From assembly GCF_014161445.1 (NCBI RefSeq), contig NZ_JABBXA010000002.1, forward strand, positions 1 to 64,000: a stretch of DNA of 64,000 nucleotides, in the 5' to 3' direction. This DNA is from Microbispora sp. H13382 (GTDB lineage Bacteria > Actinomycetota > Actinomycetes > Streptosporangiales > Streptosporangiaceae). The position numbers were made by a program, and so were the translations under genes. The notes under the pieces are model-generated. The model was given only the letters and a program-made list of their open reading frames with translations. It ran no database searches and had not been told where the DNA came from. Positions within the stretch are counted from its first letter, which is position 1; each line of letters starts with the position of its first letter. Shown one piece after another: positions 33,770 through 41,970 of this stretch.

Positions 33770-36088
33770 TCACGCTGCCGGAGCGGCCAGCCGTACAGTC
33801 ACCGTGCAGGATGCGCCCTCGCGACCGGCCAGTGCGCCGAACGCGAGCGTGAGCCGGGCGCCGGTCTCCGCTCGGTCCAGGAGCGGGTGCTCGCGCGTGA
33901 CCGCGGCCACCGGACGGTCCCACGTCACGGTCAGCCCGTCGAGGGCGCGCCGGGGGTCGGCCACCGTCACCGTGGCCGTGCCGTCGCCGAGGTCGCGCAC
34001 GAGGAGCGCGCACGGATCGGAGGCCGTCAGCGCGCCCGCCCGTCCCCCGACCCGTCCACCCGCCCAGAAGTTCACCGCGGTGACGCCCAGCGACGGGACC
34101 TCGACCCCCTGCTGCGCGGAGGTGTTGGCGAGCACCCGGGCCCAGCCGGGATCGGCGGCGCGGGCGGCGGTCCCGGCCCGGCTCGCCCCGGGCAGGAGGT
34201 GGTAGACGTAACCGGCCGCGTCCGGGTCGACGCCGTGGTCCAGCCACAGCGTGACGTAGGCCCGGGTGACCCCCGCGCCCGTGCGATCCTCGCGCAGCGT
34301 GCGCAGGGACTGCCCGGCGGGCACGACGTAACCGCCGTGGCCCTCCAGGTGCGCCCATCCCGTACCCGGGGTGAACCGGGCGCCGGTCCTGCGGTTGTCC
34401 ACGACGGTCTCGACCGGCACGCCGTCCCGGCAGGTGATGCCCGCGCCGAGGCAGACCACGGCGTCGTCGAGGAAGAACCACGACTTGAACGCCTCCAGCG
34501 TGCTCTCCAGGCCGTACAGGTGCTGGCCCACGGCGGCGTACACGCCGTCGGTCGCGCCGCCCACCCACTCGGCCGGCGGGCGGGTGTCGCCCCACTCGCC
34601 GCCGGCGCCGCCGGGGAGGCGCCGCGTGGAGACCGTCGTGCCCGGCAGCCGGTACGGGTCCACGGTGGGCCAGAAGGCGTCGGAGTAGTGGTCGCCGTGT
34701 CCGCGCGCCCACCAGTAGAGCATTCCGGAGCCGGTGTGCCAGCCGCGCAGGTTCTCGCCGTTGCCGTACTCGTAGTGCGCGACGCGGGAGGAGGCCATGC
34801 TGAGCGCCGCGCACCAGCCGGCGGCGCGGTGGACGGCGCGGGCGCTCATGGGGAACAGGCGGTGCCCGGCGGGCTCGGCGGCGGCCGGGACCGTCGCGTC
34901 GCGCAGCACCGCCGCGAGCCGCGCGTGGAACGCGAGGTCGCCGCCCTGTGCCGTCCCCTGTGCCGCCCCCTGTGCCGCCCCCTCGGCCGCCCGGAGCATG
35001 GGCTTGGCGGTGTCGCGCACGGCCCAGCCCTTGACCATGGCCCGCCATCGGGCCCGCTCGGCCTCCGGGGCGGTCTCAGCCAGCAGCAGGACCGCCGCGG
35101 CGATCTCCCTGCCCCTCCTGTGGTCGCCGAACGGCCGCCTGTCGACGCCGCGTCCGCGTACGAGGTCCATGCACGCGCCGTCGTGGACGAAGGGGGCGAA
35201 CGCCCGGTCCACGGCGTCGAGGACGGTGCGCGCCGCCGGATCGGTGATCTCCCACGGCGTGCCGCGCAGCACCGCGAACAACGTCGCGAGGCCGGTCAGC
35301 AGCACCGGGCCGTACCCGCCCTGGTAGGGGACCGACCCGTGCTGGACGAACGAGCCGTCCCGATAGAAACCGTCGCCCTCGGTGACGTACCGGAAGACCG
35401 GGGAGAGCGCGGAGGCCGCGAGCGCGGCACGGCGGGGGTCCGCGCCGGCGATCGCCCGCAGCAGCGTCACCGTGCACAGGTCGACCCGGTTCGCCCCGGT
35501 GCTGTTGCCCTCGTAGTCGTCCAGGCGGCTCTCCGGGACGAACGTGTCCACCGCCTCGCACAGCGCCGCGCCCTGCGCGTCCGTGAGGTGCGGGGCGGCG
35601 AGCACGGCGGCGTCGAGCAGCGCCCTCGGCGTCCCGATCTGCCAGTCCCACCAGTTGCCGGTCTGCTCGGCGTCCACGGCGTACACGTGCCGCACGTAGT
35701 GCCCGATCCCGGTGGCGACCGCCGTGCCGAGGCCCGGCTCCGCGGTCAGCCCGGTGCCCGGCAGCGCGTACGCGCGGGCCATGGCCCGCAGTCGCGCCGG
35801 GGTGGCGCCAAGGGAGGGGAAGGGAAGGTCCGGCCAGAGGGATCTCGCGGTGGGCGCCATGGTGTCGCGGTGCCGGCGCGCCTCCGCTCCCAGCCGCGCC
35901 AGCCGGGTCCGGTACGGCTCCCGCTCCGCATCGAACGTGCCCGGGTGGCCGAGCGTGATCTCCACCCAGCGGCGGCGCAGCACGGCGAAGGCGTCGTCGT
36001 GGGCCTTCCCGTCACGGGGAGCACACGCCGCCACCAGCGCGGCGAGCCCGCTGAACTGGAGAAATAATCGCCGGGAAGGTCCTTTCAC
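33770..36088 (-). CDS. Polysaccharide lyase family 8 type enzyme (hyaluronate/xanthan/chondroitin lyase fold), exported
   Basis: 772 residues. The N-terminus GPSRRLFLQFSGLAALVAAC combines a twin-arginine-like motif with a lipobox (Cys22). An alpha/alpha toroid (about 40-370) carries the PL8 catalytic residues: Asn200 in NSTGANRVD, His250 and Tyr255 in DGSFVQHGSVPYQGGYG, and Arg within RGRGVDRR. Beta-sandwich domains follow, with GNGENLRGWHTGSGMLYWW. Substrates in the family are uronic-acid-containing glycans, cleaved by beta-elimination. GTG 36088 is preferred: a GATAAT box places transcription exactly at this GTG, giving a leaderless mRNA and an intact signal. The CebR-type box at 36143 separates it from the divergent Cip1-like gene. 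Confidence 0.88.
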   Translation of the reverse strand: MKGPSRRLFLQFSGLAALVAACAPRDGKAHDDAFAVLRRRWVEITLGHPGTFDAEREPYRTRLARLGAEARRHRDTMAPTARSLWPDLPFPSLGATPARLRAMARAYALPGTGLTAEPGLGTAVATGIGHYVRHVYAVDAEQTGNWWDWQIGTPRALLDAAVLAAPHLTDAQGAALCEAVDTFVPESRLDDYEGNSTGANRVDLCTVTLLRAIAGADPRRAALAASALSPVFRYVTEGDGFYRDGSFVQHGSVPYQGGYGPVLLTGLATLFAVLRGTPWEITDPAARTVLDAVDRAFAPFVHDGACMDLVRGRGVDRRPFGDHRRGREIAAAVLLLAETAPEAERARWRAMVKGWAVRDTAKPMLRAAEGAAQGAAQGTAQGGDLAFHARLAAVLRDATVPAAAEPAGHRLFPMSARAVHRAAGWCAALSMASSRVAHYEYGNGENLRGWHTGSGMLYWWARGHGDHYSDAFWPTVDPYRLPGTTVSTRRLPGGAGGEWGDTRPPAEWVGGATDGVYAAVGQHLYGLESTLEAFKSWFFLDDAVVCLGAGITCRDGVPVETVVDNRRTGARFTPGTGWAHLEGHGGYVVPAGQSLRTLREDRTGAGVTRAYVTLWLDHGVDPDAAGYVYHLLPGASRAGTAARAADPGWARVLANTSAQQGVEVPSLGVTAVNFWAGGRVGGRAGALTASDPCALLVRDLGDGTATVTVADPRRALDGLTVTWDRPVAAVTREHPLLDRAETGARLTLAFGALAGREGASCTVTVRLAAPAA

Positions 36089-36094
36089 GCGTAG

Positions 36095-36100
36095 ATTATC
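36095..36100 (-). promoter_or_regulatory. -10 box of the PL8 gene (leaderless)
   Basis: GATAAT read on the minus strand ends seven bases before the GTG at 36088, so the first transcribed base should be the G of the start codon. The -35 region (TCGATG-like, 17-18 bp further upstream) is weak. Confidence 0.55.
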
Positions 36101-36142
36101 CGCGCGATCCGGCCCTTTCATCGATCTTCGGCACACCTCTTA

Positions 36143-36156
36143 TGGGAGCGCTCCCA
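36143..36156. promoter_or_regulatory. Perfect CebR-type operator TGGGAGCGCTCCCA
   Basis: The 14-bp palindrome is identical to the CebR box of Streptomyces (cellobiose/cellotriose-responsive LacI-family repressor). It lies 55 bp upstream of the PL8 start and 48 bp upstream of the Cip1-like start, so it could control both divergent genes. Confidence 0.8.
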
Positions 36157-36203
36157 GTTGCCGTACCTTACGAGTGCCCTGTCACCGGGAAAAGGAGCGC
36201 GTC

Positions 36204-36998
36204 GTGCGACGACTGTTACCCGCGGCCTGCCTGGCCCTGCTGCTGCCGCTGACGGCGGCACCGGCCGCCTCCGCGTCCCCAGAGCCGGGTCACGGGCCGG
36301 GTCACGGGCCGGGGACCTGCGCGAAGGGCGGCACGCTGTTCTGCGAGGACTTCCAGTCGCTGCCGGTCGGCGGTGCGGCCAGTCTCGGGTGGGGCGTCGA
36401 CACCAAGCACGGCACGCTCACCGTGGAGCGCGCCGAACGCGGGCAGAAGGTGCTGCACGTCCACACCGAGGGCAACGGGCGCGCGTTCCTCAAGGTGGAC
36501 GACTTCGCCCCGCCCGGCAACGGCTTCTACGGCCGCGTCCGGCTGCGCGTCAAGGCGTTCCCCACCGCGCCCGACTGGGCCCACTACACGCTGATCGAGG
36601 CCACCGGCGCGGGTCCGGAGATCGTCCGGCCGCTCGGCGGCCAGTACGTCCCCACGCTGCGCACGGACCTGTGGGGGGTCGGCGCGGACGGCGGCCCCAC
36701 GGGCGACTGGACCAACTGGCGCGAGTCGGCCCCCTCCCGGGCCGGCGTGTGGCAGTGCGTCGAGTGGCGGATGGACCCCGCCGACAACAAGATCTCGGTC
36801 TGGTTCGACGGCGTGGCCCAGCCCGACCTCACCGTCTCCACCCGCGCCCACGGCGGCAACGACGTCGACTTCGTCTTCCCCCGCTTCGACACCGTCAAGA
36901 TCGGCTGGCAGCTCTACCAGCCGAACCCCTCCCCGGCGGCGTACGACCTGTGGCTCGACGACATCGCCCTGAGCACCGGCCGCGTGGGCTGCGCCTGA
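36204..36998 (+). CDS. Secreted Cip1-like beta-jelly-roll protein
   Basis: 264 residues. The signal peptide (RRLLPAACLALLLPLTAAPAASA) is followed by a short GHGPGHGPG repeat and a single jelly-roll domain (about 45-264) beginning CAKGGTLFCEDFQSLPVG. It contains WAHYTLIEATGAGPEIVRPLGGQ, WQCVEWRMDPADNKISVWFDG and DTVKIGWQLYQP. This pattern resembles Cip1, a secreted fungal and actinobacterial protein co-expressed with cellulases and related to glucuronan lyases; the match is from memory, so the activity is provisional. GTG 36204 has AAGGAG six bases upstream. The CebR-type box just upstream supports cellulose-linked regulation. Confidence 0.7.
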   Translation: MRRLLPAACLALLLPLTAAPAASASPEPGHGPGHGPGTCAKGGTLFCEDFQSLPVGGAASLGWGVDTKHGTLTVERAERGQKVLHVHTEGNGRAFLKVDDFAPPGNGFYGRVRLRVKAFPTAPDWAHYTLIEATGAGPEIVRPLGGQYVPTLRTDLWGVGADGGPTGDWTNWRESAPSRAGVWQCVEWRMDPADNKISVWFDGVAQPDLTVSTRAHGGNDVDFVFPRFDTVKIGWQLYQPNPSPAAYDLWLDDIALSTGRVGCA

Positions 36999-37002
36999 CG
37001 TC

Positions 37003-38007
37003 TCACGCGGTCTCGGCGCGGCTCTCCCGGGGGCCGGTCAGCAGGCGCAGCGAGCCGGCCACCAGACCGGTCACGAGCACCACGTGGACGACCAGGTGGA
37101 CGGCCATGAAGTACGCCGCGAAGACCGGCCCCCGCTGCCGCCGTACGAACCCGACCAGCTCCGGATCGGCGAGGACGAACCCGGCGACGAACGCGCCGGG
37201 GACGGCCGGCAGAAGGGGGTGGAACAGCCCGAACGGCAGGCTCAGCAGCACCAGCCCCAGGCTCGCCAGGGCCAGGGCGCAGGAGAGGATGCCCCCCGGG
37301 CTGTTGGCGTGCTCCGGCTTGGCCGCGCCGCGCCGGGTGGTGGTCAGCGCGAGCGGGATCAGCGGCAGGGCCCGCCGCCACTGCTCGGTCAGGATCGGCA
37401 GCAGGCGGCTGCCGTCGTCGTGGCGGCCGACGACCGTGTCGGTCAGCACGATCCGGCTGCGTACGGCGAGCCTGCTGCTGTATTCGACGTCCTCGCAGTC
37501 GCGCAGCCGCTCGTCGAGCCTGCCGACGGCGAGCACCACGTCGCGGCGGATGGCGGCGAGGGCGAACACGACGCTGTTGACCTCGCCGAGGTGGCGGCGG
37601 CGCCAGTGCACGGCGTGCAGGATGCGATACCACTCGACCGGCCCGTCGTCGATGAGCGGCACGGTGTCGTAGACCCCGTGGACGCAGCCGACCTCGGGGT
37701 CGTGCTCCAGCATCTCCGCCGCGTTCGCGACGGCGTCGGGCCGCAGCGCGACGTCGGAGTCGAGAAAGAAGATCACATCACCCGTGGTGGCGTCGATCCC
37801 GGCGTTCCTGGCGGCCGACACGCCCCGGTTCTCCGGCAGGCGGACGACCCGGCAGCCCAGTTCCTCGGCGATCTCCGCCGAGCCGTCGGTGCTCGCGTCG
37901 TCGACCACGACGATCTCGTCGGGCACGCGCGTCTGCGCCAGCACCGACTCCAGGCACAACCGCAGGGTCCTGGCCGCGTTGTAGCAGGGCACGACGAGCG
38001 AGATCAT
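37003..38007 (-). CDS. Glycosyltransferase family 2 with C-terminal membrane segments
   Basis: 334 residues. The GT-A nucleotide-binding core starts at residue 1 (SLVVPCYNAARTLRLCLESVLAQ, EIVVVDDASTDGS, GVSAARNAGIDATTGDVIFFLDSDVALRPDAV), with a DxD-type DSD and an acceptor motif DCEDVEYSSRL. The last 100 residues carry about three hydrophobic segments that tether it to the membrane. It is the last gene of the eight-gene operon and overlaps the GT4 stop by four bases (ATGA). It probably adds a sugar to a lipid-linked glycan on the inner face of the membrane. Donor and acceptor unknown. Confidence 0.9.
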   Translation of the reverse strand: MISLVVPCYNAARTLRLCLESVLAQTRVPDEIVVVDDASTDGSAEIAEELGCRVVRLPENRGVSAARNAGIDATTGDVIFFLDSDVALRPDAVANAAEMLEHDPEVGCVHGVYDTVPLIDDGPVEWYRILHAVHWRRRHLGEVNSVVFALAAIRRDVVLAVGRLDERLRDCEDVEYSSRLAVRSRIVLTDTVVGRHDDGSRLLPILTEQWRRALPLIPLALTTTRRGAAKPEHANSPGGILSCALALASLGLVLLSLPFGLFHPLLPAVPGAFVAGFVLADPELVGFVRRQRGPVFAAYFMAVHLVVHVVLVTGLVAGSLRLLTGPRESRAETA

Positions 38008-39266
38008 CGCGCCGTCCCCGAGAGCACCTTCGCGTAGACGGCGAGCGTCTCCTCCGCGGCGCGGCTCCAGCTCAGCGTCTCCCGCACCAGCCGCTCACCC
38101 CGCGCGGCGAGCGCCCGGCGCAGGTCCGCGTCCGTCATGACCTCGATCACCCCGCCGGCGATGTCGCCGGGGTCGGCCGCCCGCACGAACCGTACGGCGG
38201 GCTCCGCGGGGTCGCCGAGGAAGATCCGGGAGAAGCCGTCGCCCAGGATCACCGGCCGGGCCAGGGCCATCGCCTCGGTCGCCACCAGCCCGAACGGCTC
38301 GAAGAGCGAGGGGAAGACGCAGGCGTCGGCCATGGCGTAGTACTCCAGCAGCGCCTGCCCCGACACGAAACCGCCGGAGGTCAGCACCCGGTCGCCGAGC
38401 CCGGTCTCAGCGGTTATGCGTGCGACGCCGGCCTCGTCGCCTTCGCCCACGATCACCAGGCGCAGGTCCGGCACCGCGGCGCGGATGCGGGGCATGGCCT
38501 CGAGCAGCTGGTAGATCCCCTTCTGCCGTTCGATCCGCCCGACGAACAGCAGCACCCGGTCCCCCTCGGCGATGCCGAGCCGGGCGCGCAGGTCCGCCGC
38601 GCCGAGGCGCAGCTTGTCCCGGTCGAACGCGGGGTCGGCGACCACCTGCTCGTACGTGCCGCCCAGGCGGACGACGTCGATCGGCGAGCGGTCCCAGCCC
38701 GCCGCCAGCAGTTGCTCGCGCACTTCCGGCGTGGCGACCACGACCCGCCGGGAGATCCGCGCGAGCCACCGCTCCAGCGCGGCGAACAGGTTGAGCGGGT
38801 CGGCGATGCTGCGCTGCGGGGCGACGCCGTACTCGGTGGTGTGGACGTGGAACACGACCGGAAGGCGCAGCAGGTAGTGGCACAGCAGGCCGCACAGGAA
38901 GTTCGTCGAGTCGTGCACGGCGACGAGATCGGGCCGCCGGTCGGGGCGCAGCCGCCGCAGGAGCAGGAAGTAGCGCCAGTTGCTCACCACGACGGTCAGC
39001 GCGAGCAGGAGGAACTCCACGCCTCGGGTGCGGTTGAGCCGCCGGCGGCGGGCGATCGCGCCGAGCAGCCACCCGAGCAGCCGCCCGCGCGGGCGGTACA
39101 CCGTGATGCCGCCGGTCCGTTCCCACACCGGGAGGCGGCCGTCGTTCACGGTGAGGACCGCCATCTCGTGGCGCCGGGACAGCTGCGGAGCGATCAGCTC
39201 GGCGTACCGGCCGAGCCCCGCCGTGATGTTGGGCGGGAACTGGTTGATGACGTGGGCGATCCTCAC
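38004..39266 (-). CDS. Glycosyltransferase family 4
   Basis: 420 residues, GT-B fold. The N-terminus RIAHVINQFPPNITAGLGRYAELIAPQL is the acceptor-side domain. The C-terminal domain has VLLFVGRIERQKGIYQLLEAM, LVIVGEGDEAG and the EX7E-type motif SLFEPFGLVATEAMALARPVI used to hold the nucleotide sugar. It is a retaining transferase acting at the membrane surface. The GTG start overlaps the flippase stop (GTGA) and its own stop overlaps the GT2 start. It builds the same glycoconjugate as its neighbours. Confidence 0.92.
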   Translation of the reverse strand: MRIAHVINQFPPNITAGLGRYAELIAPQLSRRHEMAVLTVNDGRLPVWERTGGITVYRPRGRLLGWLLGAIARRRRLNRTRGVEFLLLALTVVVSNWRYFLLLRRLRPDRRPDLVAVHDSTNFLCGLLCHYLLRLPVVFHVHTTEYGVAPQRSIADPLNLFAALERWLARISRRVVVATPEVREQLLAAGWDRSPIDVVRLGGTYEQVVADPAFDRDKLRLGAADLRARLGIAEGDRVLLFVGRIERQKGIYQLLEAMPRIRAAVPDLRLVIVGEGDEAGVARITAETGLGDRVLTSGGFVSGQALLEYYAMADACVFPSLFEPFGLVATEAMALARPVILGDGFSRIFLGDPAEPAVRFVRAADPGDIAGGVIEVMTDADLRRALAARGERLVRETLSWSRAAEETLAVYAKVLSGTAR

Positions 39267-40561
39267 CCGCGTACCTCCGATGCGCCGGCCGGCCGGTAGA
39301 GCCGGGTGGAGACGGCCGTCACGACGGCCACGAGGACGAGATTGCTCAGAGCGAAGGCCACCAGGCCGCCGACCAGCCCCTGCCAGGCGATCAGCGCCGC
39401 CTGGCAGGCGAGCGCGAGCGGGGTCCCGGCCAGCAGGCAGCCGATGAGCACCCGGGCGCCCCGCACGCCGTCCATGGTCAGCGCGACCTGCTGGAGGTTG
39501 AAGACCGTGTGCGCGCCGATCCCGATCGCCGACAGCGCCATCAGGCCGAGCGAGTACGGATACTCGCCCCCCACGAGCAGGAAGAACACCGTGCTCGCCG
39601 CGAACGCGAACACCGCGGTCGCCGTGAACACGGCCGGGGCGAGCCGGGCGATGCGCCGCATCACGGCCGGCTTGTCGGACGTCGCCAGCGTGGGCAGCAG
39701 CACCAGGCCGACGCCGTCGGTGAACACCACGCCGAGCAGCCGTTTGGGGAAGCCGTTGTACACGGAGTAGACGCCGACGTCGGCCCGGGGCGCCCAGTGG
39801 TTGAGGAAGATGACGTCGACCCCGAACACCACCGCCGTCAGCGCGCCGATGACGGTGACGTACGCGCCGTGCCGGTAGATCGAGCGGGCCAGCGCCCGCG
39901 ACCAGGTCCGCGGCGCGACCTCGAACCCGGCGAAGGAGACCAGGGCGAAGACCAGGTTGGTGCCGATCAGCGCGACCAGGTACGGCTCGGCGTCCCGCAG
40001 GCCGAGGACCAGCAGGAAGAACGCGGCCCCGCCCAGATAGGCGACGGCCACGGCGAGCTTGAGCCCGGCGACGAGGCGGAACCTCTTCAGCCCGCGCAGG
40101 AAGCTCTCGGTGAGCTGGTTGAGCGTCATCGACAGCGCCAGCGCCAGCGCGAAGGCCAGCGTGCGGGTGTCCACACCGAGCGCGCCGGTCAGCAGCGGAG
40201 CGGCCAGCATCCCGGCGGCGAACACCACCGCGCCGAGCACGAGCGTGCACAGCAGCGCCGTCGTCACCAGTTCCGTCTTCAACAGTTCCGCCTTCAACCG
40301 GGCCGACCGCGCGGCGGACTCGGCCCGCGGCAGCTCCTGGAACATGACGGAGTTGAGGCTCATCAGCATGCCGACCGTGACGATCAGCGCGATCGACAGG
40401 ACGACGGTGAAGTGGCCGAACGCCGCTGCGCCGACGCCCCTGGCGATGACGAGCGTGGTGGCGGCGGCCGTGCCGCTGGCCACGGTGCTCACCAGAGTGG
40501 GCCCCGCGGCCCAGCGGTGGGCGGCCAGGAGCCCGGCCGCCCGCTCGGTCAGCGCGCCCAC
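39263..40561 (-). CDS. Oligosaccharide flippase (Wzx/MATE-like)
   Basis: 432 residues with about twelve hydrophobic segments. It begins with a short cytosolic stretch and the GPTLVSTVASGTAAATTLVIARGVGAAAFGHFTVVLS helix pair typical of polysaccharide-biosynthesis (Wzx-like) transporters. An RFRLVAGLKLAVAVAYLGGAAFF segment lies in the middle. It should move a lipid-linked glycan across the plasma membrane. GTG 40561 lies four bases after the nucleotidyltransferase stop; the GTGA overlap at its end couples it to the GT4 gene. Its presence argues that the operon product is exported. Confidence 0.88.
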   Translation of the reverse strand: MGALTERAAGLLAAHRWAAGPTLVSTVASGTAAATTLVIARGVGAAAFGHFTVVLSIALIVTVGMLMSLNSVMFQELPRAESAARSARLKAELLKTELVTTALLCTLVLGAVVFAAGMLAAPLLTGALGVDTRTLAFALALALSMTLNQLTESFLRGLKRFRLVAGLKLAVAVAYLGGAAFFLLVLGLRDAEPYLVALIGTNLVFALVSFAGFEVAPRTWSRALARSIYRHGAYVTVIGALTAVVFGVDVIFLNHWAPRADVGVYSVYNGFPKRLLGVVFTDGVGLVLLPTLATSDKPAVMRRIARLAPAVFTATAVFAFAASTVFFLLVGGEYPYSLGLMALSAIGIGAHTVFNLQQVALTMDGVRGARVLIGCLLAGTPLALACQAALIAWQGLVGGLVAFALSNLVLVAVVTAVSTRLYRPAGASEVRG

Positions 40562-40565
40562 CCCG

Positions 40566-41318
40566 TCACGTCCACCGCAGGTATGCCCGCCGGGCGAACG
40601 CGAGGTCCTCAGCCGTGTTGACGCCGCGCGCCTCGTCGGGGTCGGTCACCGGCACCACCGTCAGCGGCCAGTTCCGCTCCCGCGACAGACAGGGCAGGAA
40701 CGGCAGGAAGTTGACCTCTCCGGTGCGGGCGCCCGGGGCCGCCTCGTCGAGGTAACGCGTCCAGGCCTCGTGGAGCCCTTCGGTGCTCAGGCAGAACACG
40801 CCCACGTCGCTGAGCCCGCCGGGGCGGCACTCGTCGCCCTCCCGCGACTGGCGCACCCGCAGCAGCGTCCCGTCGTCGCCCAGTTCGTACTCCACGTACG
40901 GATCGGGCATCGGCACCAGCGGGATCGTGAGCCCCTTCTCGTGCGCCTCGACGACACGGCCGGCCGTCATCGGGGACAGGCCCGCCTGGTCGCCCCAGAC
41001 CACGAGGATCGCGCCGTAGGCGTCCCAGTGCGGGGCGGCGCCGAAGATCGCGCCGCCCATGCCGGTGGGCTTCTCCTGGACGCTCACCGAGACCACGCCG
41101 CTCGCGATCTGCTCGGCCGCCAGCGCGCGGAACGGCCCCTCCCCCTCGGGCGACATCACGACGTGGATGTGCTCCACCAGCGGCCGCAGCCGCTGGTGGA
41201 GCACGTGCCACACGGTGACGCCGTCGGCGATCTCCACCATGATCTTGGGGATGCCGAGGCCCAGGCGGGTCCCCCGCCCGGCCGCCGGGATCACCGCGCA
41301 CACGCGTTCAGCAGGCAC
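40566..41318 (-). CDS. Sugar-phosphate-type nucleotidyltransferase
   Basis: 250 residues with a Rossmann-like nucleotidyltransferase fold. The nucleotide loop is VCAVIPAAGRGTRLGLGIPKIMVEI; GDQAGLSPMTA supplies the metal-binding region, and a GEVNFLPFLPCL segment lies toward the end. It resembles NTP_transferase/MobA-like enzymes that condense an NTP with a phosphorylated metabolite. GTG 41318 is set by GGAGG six bases upstream and overlaps the HAD gene end by 11 bp. The partner CofD/YvcK-like gene two positions upstream suggests the activated product may be used for a phosphodiester transfer rather than by a glycosyltransferase (inference). Confidence 0.85.
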   Translation of the reverse strand: MPAERVCAVIPAAGRGTRLGLGIPKIMVEIADGVTVWHVLHQRLRPLVEHIHVVMSPEGEGPFRALAAEQIASGVVSVSVQEKPTGMGGAIFGAAPHWDAYGAILVVWGDQAGLSPMTAGRVVEAHEKGLTIPLVPMPDPYVEYELGDDGTLLRVRQSREGDECRPGGLSDVGVFCLSTEGLHEAWTRYLDEAAPGARTGEVNFLPFLPCLSRERNWPLTVVPVTDPDEARGVNTAEDLAFARRAYLRWT

Positions 41319-41970
41319 CGCACACCTCCGGGTCCAGGAGAGACACGAGCTGTTCCAGGTCGCGCACCGCGACCGCCCCCGGAGCGGGCTCGGCGACGTG
41401 GACGTGCAGGGTCGGCAGGCCCGCGCCGACCGCCGACGCCACTCCGTGCGAGGAGTCCTCCAGGACCACCGCCGCGCCGGGGTCGAGGCCCCAGTGGTCG
41501 CACGCATACGCGTAGAACGCCGGGTCGGGCTTGCTCGCCGGGACGTCGTCGCTGGTGAGCACGCCCCGGAAGTACGCGTCCAGCGCGCACGCCGCGAGCA
41601 CCCGCTCGACCGACGCCCGGCTGCCGCTGGTGACGAGATAGGCGTCGCGCCCGCCCGCGGCCAGGCGGCCGAGCAGTCGCCGCGCGCCGGGGAACACGGC
41701 CACCGCGCCGGCCCGCTCGCGGTACAGCCGCTGTTTCAGGCCGGCCAGCCGGGCCGCCTCCCCGGTGTCGCCCAGCAGGCGCACCGCCACCTCGCGGGTG
41801 CTCGCACCCGCGTGGTCGGCGTACCGGAACGAGGCGAGGAGATCGGGCGCGACCTCGGCGATGGCCTGCCGGAAGGCCGCCTCGTGGGCGGGACAGGAGT
41901 CCACGAGCGTGCCGTCGAGGTCGAACAGCCAGACGCGCCGGGCGCACGCGTCCGCCAGGAGAGCCGTCAT
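41308..41970 (-). CDS. HAD-superfamily phosphatase
   Basis: 220 residues. Motif I WLFDLDGTLVDSCPAH has the nucleophile Asp, motif II is LVTSGSRAS, motif III lies in SKPDPAFY and motif IV in VVLEDSSHGVASA, with the small alpha-helical cap of the beta-phosphoglucomutase/phosphatase group between motifs I and II. It probably removes a phosphate from a pathway intermediate. The start overlaps the CofD-like stop (ATGA), and its own 3' end overlaps the nucleotidyltransferase start by 11 bp. An isomerase activity cannot be excluded. Confidence 0.88.
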   Translation of the reverse strand: MTALLADACARRVWLFDLDGTLVDSCPAHEAAFRQAIAEVAPDLLASFRYADHAGASTREVAVRLLGDTGEAARLAGLKQRLYRERAGAVAVFPGARRLLGRLAAGGRDAYLVTSGSRASVERVLAACALDAYFRGVLTSDDVPASKPDPAFYAYACDHWGLDPGAAVVLEDSSHGVASAVGAGLPTLHVHVAEPAPGAVAVRDLEQLVSLLDPEVCGAC

